Source: Phycisphaerales bacterium (GTDB lineage Bacteria; Planctomycetota; Phycisphaerae; Phycisphaerales; UBA1924). From it: a stretch of DNA of 64,000 nt. The number at the start of each line of letters is the position of its first letter. Position 1 is the first letter of the stretch. Both the position numbers and the translations under genes were made by a program. A model generated the notes under the pieces. That model was given only the letters and a program-made list of their open reading frames with translations, was not told the origin of the DNA and ran no database searches. This document shows positions 51,306 to 59,688 of this stretch, in pieces. Location of the stretch: contig JARGPA010000006.1 in NCBI GenBank assembly GCA_029213305.1, positions 62,001 to 126,000 of the forward strand, given 5' to 3'.

Positions 51306-53624
51306 ATCGCTTGTTAATAAACCTTGAGTGCGAAGTTTCATCATTGCGTCTTGCATTGGTTTGGGAGATCGACATCCTAGCTCGATTGCCCATCGATAAC
51401 GATTGGCAATCCGCGATATCGAGCAAGGCATTGGCCCGACAATAGAGACATGATCTCCACAAGAAGAGCGAAGTTGTTCTGAGATGGAATACGCTCGCTG
51501 GTGAGCTGCGTTGTTGTCTTCGTCACGGATCACAATCCGAACCATGCGAACGATTGGAGGCAGATTGGCAACTCGGCGAGTTTGGAGTTCGTCATTCGCA
51601 AATCCTATATAATCATGCTTAGCAGCTCGAGTGATTGCGGCTGATCCTGGGTTGAGAGTCTGAACAATGACTTTGCCTGGTTTTATTCCGCGACCTGATC
51701 GCCCCGCAACCTGTGATACAAGTTGGTATGTTCGCTCCTCTGCTCGAAAGTCGGGAAGATATAGTGATGTGTCTGCATTGAGAACTCCAACGAGTGATAC
51801 ATTTGGGAAATCTAATCCTTTCGAGATCATTTGAGTTCCGAGAAGGAGCTTGAGTTCGCCTTTTCCAAAACGATCAAGGACATTGAAGTAGTCCTTTGAG
51901 TTCTTCATCGTGTCTGCATCGACGCGTGTGTATGTTTCGTCAAGAATAAGTCCGAGCCGTTCCCCGAATCGTTCTTGGATTTCTTCTTCGACGCGTTGAG
52001 TTCCAACCCCAAGTTCAATCAGTGGCTTTCCAGTCATAGGGCATTGCTTTGGGATCAATTGTTCGCTTTGACAATGATGGCATTTTACATATCGTCTGCC
52101 GCCTTGTTCTCGCACGGATCCTCGATGAACCACCATTGTGGAATCACACTGATTACATTCAAGACGCCAGCCACTCGAGCGATCACTACTAACAACAACT
52201 GCAGCGAACCCGCGTCGATTCAATAATAGAATTGCTTGATTACCATTCTCAATTGTTGAAATGAGTTCAGCACCTAGAGTTCGTCCAATCGAATAAGCAT
52301 TTGTGAATCCAGGTTGCTTAGGTGGACGCAACTCTTCATTGTCCCCGGCCATATTGACAATTTGAACCTTTGGCATGTTTCCTTGACCGACTCGATTAGG
52401 CATTGTCCAAAGCGAATATCTTTTCGCTTTTGCATTTGCCCAACTCTCAAGTGAAGGGGTTGCAGAACCAAGTACAATCGGGCAGTTCTCAATCTGCGCT
52501 CGTTTCACAGCAGCGTCACGCGCATTGTATCTGGGTAACTGGTCTTGCTTGTACGAGCTGTCGTGCTCCTCATCGACAATGATAACTCCCGTATTTGAGA
52601 ATGGGGCAAACACCGCTGATCTTGCGCCGACTACAACCTTTGCTTCTCCGCTTGCCGCCGCGGCCCATTGCTGATTTCGTGCAGAACGAGTTAGCCCTGA
52701 GTGTAAAATTGCAACGCCATCAGATTCGAAACATTTCACGAACCTTCCTGCTGTTTGTGGGGTAAGCGCAATCTCTGGTACGAGAACAATCGCTTGTTTC
52801 CCCGCTGCGAGTACTTGTTCGATGAGTTTGATGTATACCTCAGTTTTTCCTGAACCTGTTACTCCAAAGAGCAAGTGGGGGGCAAACGTGCCCAAGCTCT
52901 TCGTGATTCCATCAACAGCCGATGCTTGGTCATCACTGAGTGTGTGCGTGCCAGATTCTCCTGCGTCAAGAAGCTCAAACACCTTGGGTGCTTTAATCAC
53001 TTGTACTTCAGCGCGAATCATCAACCCTGCGTTGATGAGTTTGTTAATCGCGGCGACAGTTCGTTGGCCAATCTTCGATGCGAGCACCTTTGGATCAAGC
53101 GGGAATATTGTTGGTTCTAACCCAGCAATTAACTTCCATGCTTCTCTCGCTTTAGGGGTGAGCTCTTTGATTTGTTCGTCTGTTGGAGTAACTGGGGAAC
53201 GATCAACAACTTTTCGAATCTTTCGGCCAGTATCTGATTTGACAGCAGAAGGAATGATGGATGAAAAAACCATCCCTAATGGACACATGTAGTATTCAGA
53301 CATCCACTGTGCGAGTTCAACTAAACTCGAAGGGAGGATTGCTGGTGATTGTGAAATTACCGATTTTACCTTTGCAGGATCAAATCCATCGAGTAGTGAT
53401 TCGTCTCCACATTCGATAATGATTCCACCTGTGGGGACATTGCCTCTCCCTACAGGAACACTGACTCGTTGTCCAACTTGTGCATCTGTATTCGTTCGAT
53501 ATGTAAAACCCTGCGCTCGATCAATTCCTCGTTCAAGAGCGACACGTACAAAGACAGAGTCGTTGGGATCAGAAATGCTTGAAATCTGAGTCGGTGTCAC
53601 GGGTTGATGAGGAAAGAGATCCAT
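51264..53624 (-). CDS. priA: Primosomal protein N' (replication-restart helicase)
   Basis: PriA reloads the replisome at stalled forks. The 786 residues have the N-terminal DNA-binding domain (FTYRTN, GNVPTGGIIIE), the helicase with ATP loop LFGVTGSGKTEVYI, VDEEHDSSYKQ, SATPSLES, and C-terminal motifs LGTQMISKGLDFPNVSLV and QVAGRSGRG. The zinc region is unusual: PriA normally has eight cysteines forming two zinc sites, but here the first CxxC pair is gone (VVSSDRSSG) and the last pair keeps one cysteine (QCPMTGK). The CNQC and CHHC pairs remain, so probably one zinc site is kept. The gene is divergent from carA with 24 bases between starts. Confidence 0.93.
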   Translation of the reverse strand: MDLFPHQPVTPTQISSISDPNDSVFVRVALERGIDRAQGFTYRTNTDAQVGQRVSVPVGRGNVPTGGIIIECGDESLLDGFDPAKVKSVISQSPAILPSSLVELAQWMSEYYMCPLGMVFSSIIPSAVKSDTGRKIRKVVDRSPVTPTDEQIKELTPKAREAWKLIAGLEPTIFPLDPKVLASKIGQRTVAAINKLINAGLMIRAEVQVIKAPKVFELLDAGESGTHTLSDDQASAVDGITKSLGTFAPHLLFGVTGSGKTEVYIKLIEQVLAAGKQAIVLVPEIALTPQTAGRFVKCFESDGVAILHSGLTRSARNQQWAAAASGEAKVVVGARSAVFAPFSNTGVIIVDEEHDSSYKQDQLPRYNARDAAVKRAQIENCPIVLGSATPSLESWANAKAKRYSLWTMPNRVGQGNMPKVQIVNMAGDNEELRPPKQPGFTNAYSIGRTLGAELISTIENGNQAILLLNRRGFAAVVVSSDRSSGWRLECNQCDSTMVVHRGSVREQGGRRYVKCHHCQSEQLIPKQCPMTGKPLIELGVGTQRVEEEIQERFGERLGLILDETYTRVDADTMKNSKDYFNVLDRFGKGELKLLLGTQMISKGLDFPNVSLVGVLNADTSLYLPDFRAEERTYQLVSQVAGRSGRGIKPGKVIVQTLNPGSAAITRAAKHDYIGFANDELQTRRVANLPPIVRMVRIVIRDEDNNAAHQRAYSISEQLRSSCGDHVSIVGPMPCSISRIANRYRWAIELGCRSPKPMQDAMMKLRTQGLLTSDSKVAIDVDPIWLM

Positions 53625-53648
53625 TATGCTTATACACTTTAAACCAGT

Positions 53649-54851
53649 ATGATGCCTAGAAACAACACCAAGCCCGCTCGTCTTGCTCTTTCTTCAGGTA
53701 TTGTCCTCACTGGGGACGCATTTGGTGCCGTGGGGAAAGGGATTATTTCTACTGGAGAAGTGGTTTTTAATACTGCAATGTGCGGGTATCAAGAATCACT
53801 CACTGATCCATCCTACATGGGTCAGATCCTCATTCAAACCCAGCCGATGATTGGGAACACAGGTGTCAATACCATTGACACTGAATCATCCAAGGTCCAA
53901 GTCTCCGGGTTTGGGGTTCACGAATACAACTCAAACTGGTCAAACTTCCGAGCGAATAACTCGCTTGATGAATATCTTGATCAAGCAGGGGTCCTCGGGA
54001 TATCTGGTATTGATACGCGATCGATTACTCGATCCTTGCGTTCTTCAGGAGTCGTTCAAGGGGTTCTGACTGATAATTCAGAGTTGACAGATTTAGAGCT
54101 TGTCACGATGGCTCAACAAGTGAAGTCAATGTCTGGACAAAACCTTGCTCAAGAAGCGGGTCGAGATAGCACGCTTCAGTGGACCGAGAACCTCGGAGAG
54201 TGGGGGGGGGGTAACTCGTCTTCGTTGGATGAAGATCATCGTCCCCATGTGTTGGTTATGGACTTTGGTATAAAATCCAATATTGCACGACATCTCGCAG
54301 CTGTGGGTTGTGATGTGGAAATCATCCCCCAATCAACTTCCGCAGATCAAATCAAACAACGAATTGCGTCCTCAGAGGTTCAAGGACTATTCCTCTCTAA
54401 CGGCCCGGGTGATCCAGATGCAATCAATCAGACGATCGATATGCTCAAAGAGCTCATCGAATCGCCAGAATCTGAGAACACTCCTATATATGGAATCTGC
54501 CTTGGCCATCAACTTTTATCGCTCGCGATTGGCGCCAAGACATACAAGCTTCCGTTCGGTCACCGTGGTGCAAATCACCCAGTTCATGATCTCGAAACTG
54601 GACGGGTTCACATCACTTCTCAGAATCATGGGTTTGCAGTTGATCAAGATTCAGTGATCAAAGCAGGGGGGCAAGTTACGCATGTTCACCTGAACGATGG
54701 GACGGTTGCCGGGTTCCGAATTCCCAACAAACCCGTCGCGGCCGTCCAGTTTCACCCAGAAGCGTCCCCAGGACCGCATGATGCCTCATATTTTTTCAAA
54801 GAGTTTGCAGACCGAATAAAATCTACACTCGATGACTCAATTGGCATCTAA
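53649..54851 (+). CDS. carA: Carbamoyl-phosphate synthase small subunit
   Basis: CarA hydrolyses glutamine and passes ammonia to CarB for carbamoyl phosphate, feeding arginine and pyrimidine synthesis. The 400 residues have the N-terminal CPSase domain (GYQESLTDPSYMGQI, IDTRSITRSLR) and the class I glutamine-amidotransferase domain: the cysteine in GICLGHQL, and the catalytic histidine and glutamate in FHPEASPGPHD. Between the domains, at 54202-54211, is a run of ten G residues coding for W-G-G-G, a slippage-prone site. carB is not in the window. Start codons of carA and priA are 24 bases apart, so there is almost no leader. Confidence 0.96.
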   Translation: MMPRNNTKPARLALSSGIVLTGDAFGAVGKGIISTGEVVFNTAMCGYQESLTDPSYMGQILIQTQPMIGNTGVNTIDTESSKVQVSGFGVHEYNSNWSNFRANNSLDEYLDQAGVLGISGIDTRSITRSLRSSGVVQGVLTDNSELTDLELVTMAQQVKSMSGQNLAQEAGRDSTLQWTENLGEWGGGNSSSLDEDHRPHVLVMDFGIKSNIARHLAAVGCDVEIIPQSTSADQIKQRIASSEVQGLFLSNGPGDPDAINQTIDMLKELIESPESENTPIYGICLGHQLLSLAIGAKTYKLPFGHRGANHPVHDLETGRVHITSQNHGFAVDQDSVIKAGGQVTHVHLNDGTVAGFRIPNKPVAAVQFHPEASPGPHDASYFFKEFADRIKSTLDDSIGI

Positions 54852-54906
54852 AGTACTGAAAACACCCGTACAAAGTAAGTATATGCACCCTGTTTTTGGG
54901 AGATAA

Positions 54907-54963
54907 ATCCCTTGCAACGGAGAATTTCTCAGCATTTTCACCAGTTCTCCCCTTGCAAGGGAT
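54907..54963. repeat. Interrupted inverted repeat before the dockerin-protein promoter
   Basis: An 11-base arm (54907-54917) pairs perfectly with 54953-54963, and inside it GGAGAA (54919-54924) pairs with TTCTCC (54945-54950), leaving a 20-base loop. It lies 55 bases after the carA stop, with no T-run on either strand. It could act as a carA 3' stem or as an operator, since the right arm carries the -35 box of the next gene. Confidence 0.6.
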
Positions 54964-54980
54964 CGGCAATGAGGTATATT
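54953..54980 (+). promoter_or_regulatory. Putative promoter of the dockerin protein
   Basis: TTGCAA (54953-54958), a 16-base spacer and TATATT (54975-54980). The -35 sits in the right arm of the inverted repeat. The predicted start near 54987 gives a leader of about 280 bases. Confidence 0.5.
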
Positions 54981-54990
54981 CGTATGTGTA

Positions 54991-55045
54991 CCGTAGTGAT
55001 ACGGGACTGACTGTGTATTCAGTCTTAACTCTCTAAGAGGGGAGT
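54991..55045 (+). promoter_or_regulatory. Three consecutive hairpins in the long 5' leader
   Basis: CCGTA/TACGG around GTGA (54991-55004), GACTGA/TCAGTC around an 8-base loop (55005-55024), and a 7-base stem with two G-T pairs (55028-55045) follow each other at the start of the predicted leader. They may stabilise the mRNA or regulate it; no riboswitch family is recognised. Confidence 0.45.
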
Positions 55046-55265
55046 GCCGCAATAGATCTTATTGTTTTCTTCGATTCTTCACGGATCGATTCAACAGGAT
55101 CTATCAAGGGGAGAGAGAACCTCGACGCGGTAGTGATTATGTGTTGAAGACTTTCCAGATGTTCTGGATCGTTTCATTTTGTTCGTTCCTTGATGTCATT
55201 TCTATGGCATCAGTGTCGAGTTGTGGTTTTACTGTTTCAATAACAAAAAAAAGAGGAGCTTTTCC

Positions 55266-56603
55266 ATGAAAGCGAAGAGTGCACTAAGTCTCGCATTGGC
55301 AGCTGGTATCGCTAGCACAGCCGCTGCGTCAAACACCCCAACGACTCTTTCCCCGTCCAACGGTACGGTGAAAGAAGCCGCTCACATTTACTTTAACATC
55401 GCAACAGGCGAAAAAGTTGTTACCCTCATCGGTGACAGCCAGACAGCACCTGCAGGCACTGTAAGTGCTCCGATCTGGTCAAGCATCAACCAAAACGTAT
55501 GTGTTGACACTGGTATTCACACAACTGAGTACTTCTTCGGTGTTGATGATAACTCAGACACCTCAATGGGTGGTCCACACACATCATTGGCAACTGCTGT
55601 AACTAACATTGATTACGGTGATATCGCTCTCGATACACTCGTAGACATGGTTCACATTGACTGGGTTGTTGCACATCCTGACACCGATACAGACTCAGAT
55701 GGTCTCGGCGACGGTGTAGTTGGCCTTGCAGGTCAGTGGACATACTTCGATGCAGATAACGGTCGTCAGCTTAACGTTTCGACTCGTATCCCATTGGTTT
55801 CATTCACTTTCCTTGATCTCCCAGGCAACGTTTTCGCTGCTGATGAGCTCACAGGTTACACTGCTGACATCGACCTTGCTGCAACATTCAGCAGCTCACT
55901 CACATTCGAACTCGGCGACTCAGACGGCGACCTCCAAGGTGCAGCTGCAGGTAGCAACGATGTTGACACCGACAGCGATGGTATCGGCGACGGCGTTTCG
56001 GTAGCTAACGCTGACCGTGACTTCGACAGCCTTCCTGACTCTGACCTCGACGGCGACGGTCTCTTTGACTGGTCATGGGGCGTTCGCTTCTACCAGCCAG
56101 GTACTGACTCCGACGGCGACGGTATCGCAGACGGCGATCCAGCTGACTCAATGCAGACTATCGGAATCGGCTTTGCTGCTCCAGATGGTACCGCAGTTGA
56201 CAACGGCGACGGTACATGGATGTGGGATATTGACACATCAACTCCGGACGCTGGTACTGGTATCGAAGATCGCTTCGCGCTCTACGCTGCTCCAGACACC
56301 AACGGCGACATCATTTACGCTGGTGGATTCTGGTTCGGTGGCATGGAATGTGATTCCGCACCACTCCCAGACGGACCTGGTTACACACCACATGCGTCAT
56401 TCGAGCATCAGCTCTTTGGCCCAAGTGATGCTGCATGTCTTCCTGACTACAACGGAGATGGTTCATTGAACTTCTTCGATATCTCGACCTTCCTTGGTCT
56501 CTTCAGTGCAATGGATCCTTCAGCTGATTACAACGGCGACGGTTCATTCAACTTCTTCGATATCTCAGCATTCCTCGGCGACTTCGCTGCTGGATGTCCA
56601 TAA
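55266..56603 (+). CDS. Secreted Asp-rich repeat protein with C-terminal dockerin
   Basis: The start has a strong site (gaggag) and a classical signal peptide (MKAKSALSLALAAGIASTAAAS). The 445-residue body is acidic and beta-rich. Several calcium-loop-like stretches resemble thrombospondin type 3 repeats: DTDSDGLGDGV, DTDSDGIGDG, DSDLDGDGLF and DSDGDGIADGDP. The end holds two EF-hand-like loops, DYNGDGSLNFFDISTFL and DYNGDGSFNFFDISAFL, followed by GDFAAGCP, the short dockerin seen at the ends of many Phycisphaerae exported proteins. It probably binds calcium and a surface partner. The strong promoter, long leader and terminator suggest high expression. No cohesin gene is in the window. Confidence 0.85.
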   Translation: MKAKSALSLALAAGIASTAAASNTPTTLSPSNGTVKEAAHIYFNIATGEKVVTLIGDSQTAPAGTVSAPIWSSINQNVCVDTGIHTTEYFFGVDDNSDTSMGGPHTSLATAVTNIDYGDIALDTLVDMVHIDWVVAHPDTDTDSDGLGDGVVGLAGQWTYFDADNGRQLNVSTRIPLVSFTFLDLPGNVFAADELTGYTADIDLAATFSSSLTFELGDSDGDLQGAAAGSNDVDTDSDGIGDGVSVANADRDFDSLPDSDLDGDGLFDWSWGVRFYQPGTDSDGDGIADGDPADSMQTIGIGFAAPDGTAVDNGDGTWMWDIDTSTPDAGTGIEDRFALYAAPDTNGDIIYAGGFWFGGMECDSAPLPDGPGYTPHASFEHQLFGPSDAACLPDYNGDGSLNFFDISTFLGLFSAMDPSADYNGDGSFNFFDISAFLGDFAAGCP

Positions 56604-56670
56604 TCGAGAAGAGCTGATTTGAAGATCCCAATGATCATCTGATCAAACAGGATCATCAATACAAACTCAA

Positions 56671-56708
56671 AGACACCCGGAGCATCTGTTCCGGGTGTCT
56701 TCATTTTT
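56671..56708 (+). terminator. Intrinsic terminator after the dockerin protein
   Basis: An 11-base perfect stem (56671-56681 with 56690-56700) with an 8-base loop is followed by TCATTTTT. It lies 68 bases after the stop. Confidence 0.85.
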
Positions 56709-56878
56709 GCAAACACTTATACCAGTTGATCACATTGCAGATGAAAAGTGTAATCCGCCTGTAGTGGGGGAGATCAGCGGTGAGACTATAAAGGGTGAGG
56801 CAATAAAGTAAGCGTAAGACGCAATTGCGAATTTGATTGAACGGCGCTATGCATTTGTTGTTCAAGAGAGCAGGGGAG

Positions 56879-58486
56879 TTAGACCTTTGCCTTTAGCCAG
56901 CCGCCGTGGAAGAAACGGATCGTAAACAACACGCCTCTCAATACCATTTCAGAGCATAATGCAATCCACATCGCAGTGAGTCCTGGTTCGAGTCCGAACC
57001 ATGCTTTGAAGAGCAAAGGATTCTCAATCATCCCGCCTCCAAGGAACTGAGGGATTGGTATGTTCACACCAGAGATCAGGTACGCTAAAGGCAAACGCAT
57101 AGCGTACGTTGAGAACCAGGTTAACCCCATTACAAATTTGACATCACCTGCGCCGCGCATCGCAGAGCGGAAAACAATACCGATCGCAAATGGGACTTGT
57201 ATAATTCCACAAATGATGAGTAGGGGGGGCACCATTTCGAGATGTGCAGGTTGTTCAGAGAGTGCAGCCGTGATTGGTTTTGCAAACACAATAAAACCGA
57301 TTCCAAGAGTGCCCATAATCGTTGCGGCAATGATCGTGCATCTGAACACTGCTTTCTTTGCGAGATCGGGTCGACCCATACCAAGGTATTGTCCCGCGAG
57401 TGTTGCGGCCGCGATTCCCATCCCAAACCCAGGCATAAAGCTGAAAGCTTCGATACGGATCCCGATGATATGAGCGCCGAGCAAGCCGTCGGTTTCCATC
57501 TGGAATGCGAGTAATCCAACAAATGCGATGATGAAGAAGTTGCCGATCCACATTCCGAATGTTTCTAGGAAGTTTGGAACTCCTAGACGGATGAGTCTCC
57601 AGACCATGATTGAATGGAGCTTCATCCATCTCACTTTGAGTCTGATGGACCATTTGCCTGAGATTGCCATAGAAAGGATGATCAGGGCGCCGCAGATGTC
57701 ACCTATTACAGTTCCGAATGCAATGCCCTTAACTCCCCAATCAAGTCCTAGTGGGCTTGTGAACCCTGCAATTGTTACACCTGAGAATAACCAACTCACG
57801 ATGATGTTAACTATGTTGCGAACAATCATCGCAATAAGCGGGGAGATTGAGTCCCCTGCTCCCCTAGAGCATGCGATGAGCGCGAATAACACAGACGCAG
57901 CAGGGACCCCGAGTGCAATGATTTTCATGTAGTCATCAAAGTAGATTGATGCTTGTGGGGACATCTTGAGTAATGAGACGATTCCATGTGAAAAGAACCA
58001 GATCAGTGTGCCGATGATGACGCCTGATATGAGTGAGAGTGATAGCGCTTGTCCAAGTACCACATTTGCGACACCCATCCGGCCTTTACCAACTGATCGA
58101 GAGATGAGTGCAGTCGCACCAACACCGATCGCCATAATGACGAGTCCGATGAGCCACATAATGTAGCTTGCCCCCCCGATCGCATCAGTGGCTGCTTCAC
58201 CAGCCGGGAGAGATGCAGAGAGTTTCGTATCTACCAGTCCCACGAGTGAGTTGAGGAATGATTCGAGAACAACCGGCCATGCAAGCACAAAGATCGCAGC
58301 GCCCATAGTGAGGCCTTTGAGTTTACCAGATTTGAATCGGCCTTCATCAAATACTGGCGCTTCAAGATCTGCTGATGGTTGTGCAAATGAGGGGAGTCCA
58401 ACCAACTCCTCTTGATCGCAATCAACAATTGGAAGCTCGATCGAAGAATCGTCGGAGTCAGAATGAGCATTTCGTTTGTCGGTCAT
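56879..58486 (-). CDS. MATE family efflux transporter
   Basis: A 535-residue integral membrane protein with about 12 helices. It matches the multidrug and toxin extrusion family in its two-fold repeat: ATALISRSVGKGRMGVANVVLG in the first half, IGIRIEAFSFMPGFGMGIAAATLAGQYLG in the second, and paired VLFALIACSRGAGDS and VFRSAMRGAGDV segments. The N-terminus has an unusual acidic extension of about 60 residues (DSDDSSIELPIVDCDQEE) before the first helix. It exports a compound by Na+ or H+ exchange; the substrate is unknown. The gene is transcribed alone. Confidence 0.88.
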   Translation of the reverse strand: MTDKRNAHSDSDDSSIELPIVDCDQEELVGLPSFAQPSADLEAPVFDEGRFKSGKLKGLTMGAAIFVLAWPVVLESFLNSLVGLVDTKLSASLPAGEAATDAIGGASYIMWLIGLVIMAIGVGATALISRSVGKGRMGVANVVLGQALSLSLISGVIIGTLIWFFSHGIVSLLKMSPQASIYFDDYMKIIALGVPAASVLFALIACSRGAGDSISPLIAMIVRNIVNIIVSWLFSGVTIAGFTSPLGLDWGVKGIAFGTVIGDICGALIILSMAISGKWSIRLKVRWMKLHSIMVWRLIRLGVPNFLETFGMWIGNFFIIAFVGLLAFQMETDGLLGAHIIGIRIEAFSFMPGFGMGIAAATLAGQYLGMGRPDLAKKAVFRCTIIAATIMGTLGIGFIVFAKPITAALSEQPAHLEMVPPLLIICGIIQVPFAIGIVFRSAMRGAGDVKFVMGLTWFSTYAMRLPLAYLISGVNIPIPQFLGGGMIENPLLFKAWFGLEPGLTAMWIALCSEMVLRGVLFTIRFFHGGWLKAKV

Positions 58487-58687
58487 AAAGTCTCTCTGAA
58501 CCTCTCGAATGAGGACTTTACGCCACGCACTCTTTGTTCGCGCTGTTTTCGTATCAAGTTACCGAAGTGTTTATTGATATTCCTTGAGTTGAACGCTTAT
58601 CGAATAAGGAGTCTGCGAGGAACTCTGACAGGATAGCAATTTAACAGAAGATACATTATCGGACTTAAAACGTGGATTCTTGAGGTA

Positions 58688-59602
58688 TTACAGAGGGGTG
58701 CGACTCAGTACCTGTACATGCTCATTCTCTACAGAAATCGTCATGGAATTCTTTGGCATCAGTTTCCCATCTTCTAATCCTTTGATCATTGATGCTTTTT
58801 CTCCATCTACTTGAACAAAGACTGGAAGATCAGTTGCTGTGATTCTGAAGTTGCTTTCGCATTGTCGTTGTTTTTCAAATGGATTGAGTCGGCATCTGAG
58901 TAACCCGAAGTTGATAAGTTGTTGAACTGTCGTGGACCCAGGGAGTGATACTGCGTTTAACTTGCCGTCAGTTGGTAGCGCTTCAGGCGATGGGTTGAAA
59001 TGTCCGCCATAGGATTTGAGATTTGATAATACAAGAGTGCCCTTTTTCGGTTTTGGACTCAGTGTATCATTAGATACTTGTTCGAACAAATATCGTGCAG
59101 GCCTTGGGTTGAATAACTCGCGAATAACAGGTTTGATATACGCACGATACCCACCAGATAGTGATCGAGATTCCTCAAATCGATGAATTACCGATGCATC
59201 GAGCCCGATGGAGAGCATTATAAGAAACGGATGCCCATTACATCGTGGTAGATCAATCTGGATTGGATTGCAGATTGATTCCAGATCTTGCACGACTCGT
59301 TCTGGATTTTTAGACATTCCAAACTCGTGTGAAATGAGATTTGCAGTTCCAGTACCAAAGTGATAAAAAGGAGTTTGAGTCTTTGACAGAAGCGTTAAAA
59401 GATGATGGACTGTCCCATCCCCCCCCACAACAATAGCACGATCTGAATCGATCATCGCAGACTCAAGTGTCTCCGATGATTCAGTCATCTCGCAGATTTC
59501 AACCTGATGACCTCTCTGAATAAGTGCAGGTTCAAGCTTTTGAGCAGAAGCAATTGACTTTCCGCGCCCTGATTTAGGATTGAGAATAAGCGTTATGCGC
59601 AT
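58688..59602 (-). CDS. Diacylglycerol/lipid kinase family protein (YegS-like)
   Basis: A 304-residue cytoplasmic kinase of the diacylglycerol-kinase catalytic fold. Marks are LILNPKSGRGKS at the start, IVVGGDGTVHHLLTLL (GGDGT), GTGTANLISHEFGM with the lipid-kinase GTGN-like region, and PRCNGHPFLIMLSIGLDA. The C-terminal half is the beta-sandwich of YegS-type proteins, ending near VQVDGEKASM. The lipid acted on is unknown. A C8 run on the plus strand encodes the GGD glycines. The gene is divergent from map. Confidence 0.85.
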   Translation of the reverse strand: MRITLILNPKSGRGKSIASAQKLEPALIQRGHQVEICEMTESSETLESAMIDSDRAIVVGGDGTVHHLLTLLSKTQTPFYHFGTGTANLISHEFGMSKNPERVVQDLESICNPIQIDLPRCNGHPFLIMLSIGLDASVIHRFEESRSLSGGYRAYIKPVIRELFNPRPARYLFEQVSNDTLSPKPKKGTLVLSNLKSYGGHFNPSPEALPTDGKLNAVSLPGSTTVQQLINFGLLRCRLNPFEKQRQCESNFRITATDLPVFVQVDGEKASMIKGLEDGKLMPKNSMTISVENEHVQVLSRTPL

Positions 59603-59674
59603 ATGAATCTTTCTATCGGCCTGAATAATGCATGCTCAAGAGTAACAGATTCAGAACGGTTCAACTCCCCCACC

Positions 59675-59680
59675 TATAAT
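59675..59680 (+). promoter_or_regulatory. -10 box of map, leaderless layout
   Basis: A perfect TATAAT is followed by 8 bases and the ATG at 59689. There is no ribosome site before the ATG. Confidence 0.5.
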
Positions 59681-59688
59681 CCGCTCAT

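Larger units (their letters stand above)
54852..55265. other. Intergenic region with structured leader before the dockerin protein
   Basis: This 414-base stretch holds no coding frame. It contains, in order, a long interrupted inverted repeat (54907-54963), a promoter whose -35 overlaps its right arm (54953-54980), and in the predicted leader (from about 54987) hairpins at 54991-55004, 55005-55024 and 55028-55045. About 200 further bases with little structure lead to the ribosome site. No known riboswitch is recognised. Confidence 0.6.

Noticed and set aside
55221-55265. Upstream extension of the dockerin protein
   Set aside because: The frame contains an A-rich stretch read as NNKKKR; the ATG at 55266 has a strong ribosome site and opens a perfect signal peptide.
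59419-59426. Run of eight C residues as a phase-variation tract
   Set aside because: On the coding strand it encodes the conserved glycines of the kinase GGDGT motif, so it is explained by protein constraint.
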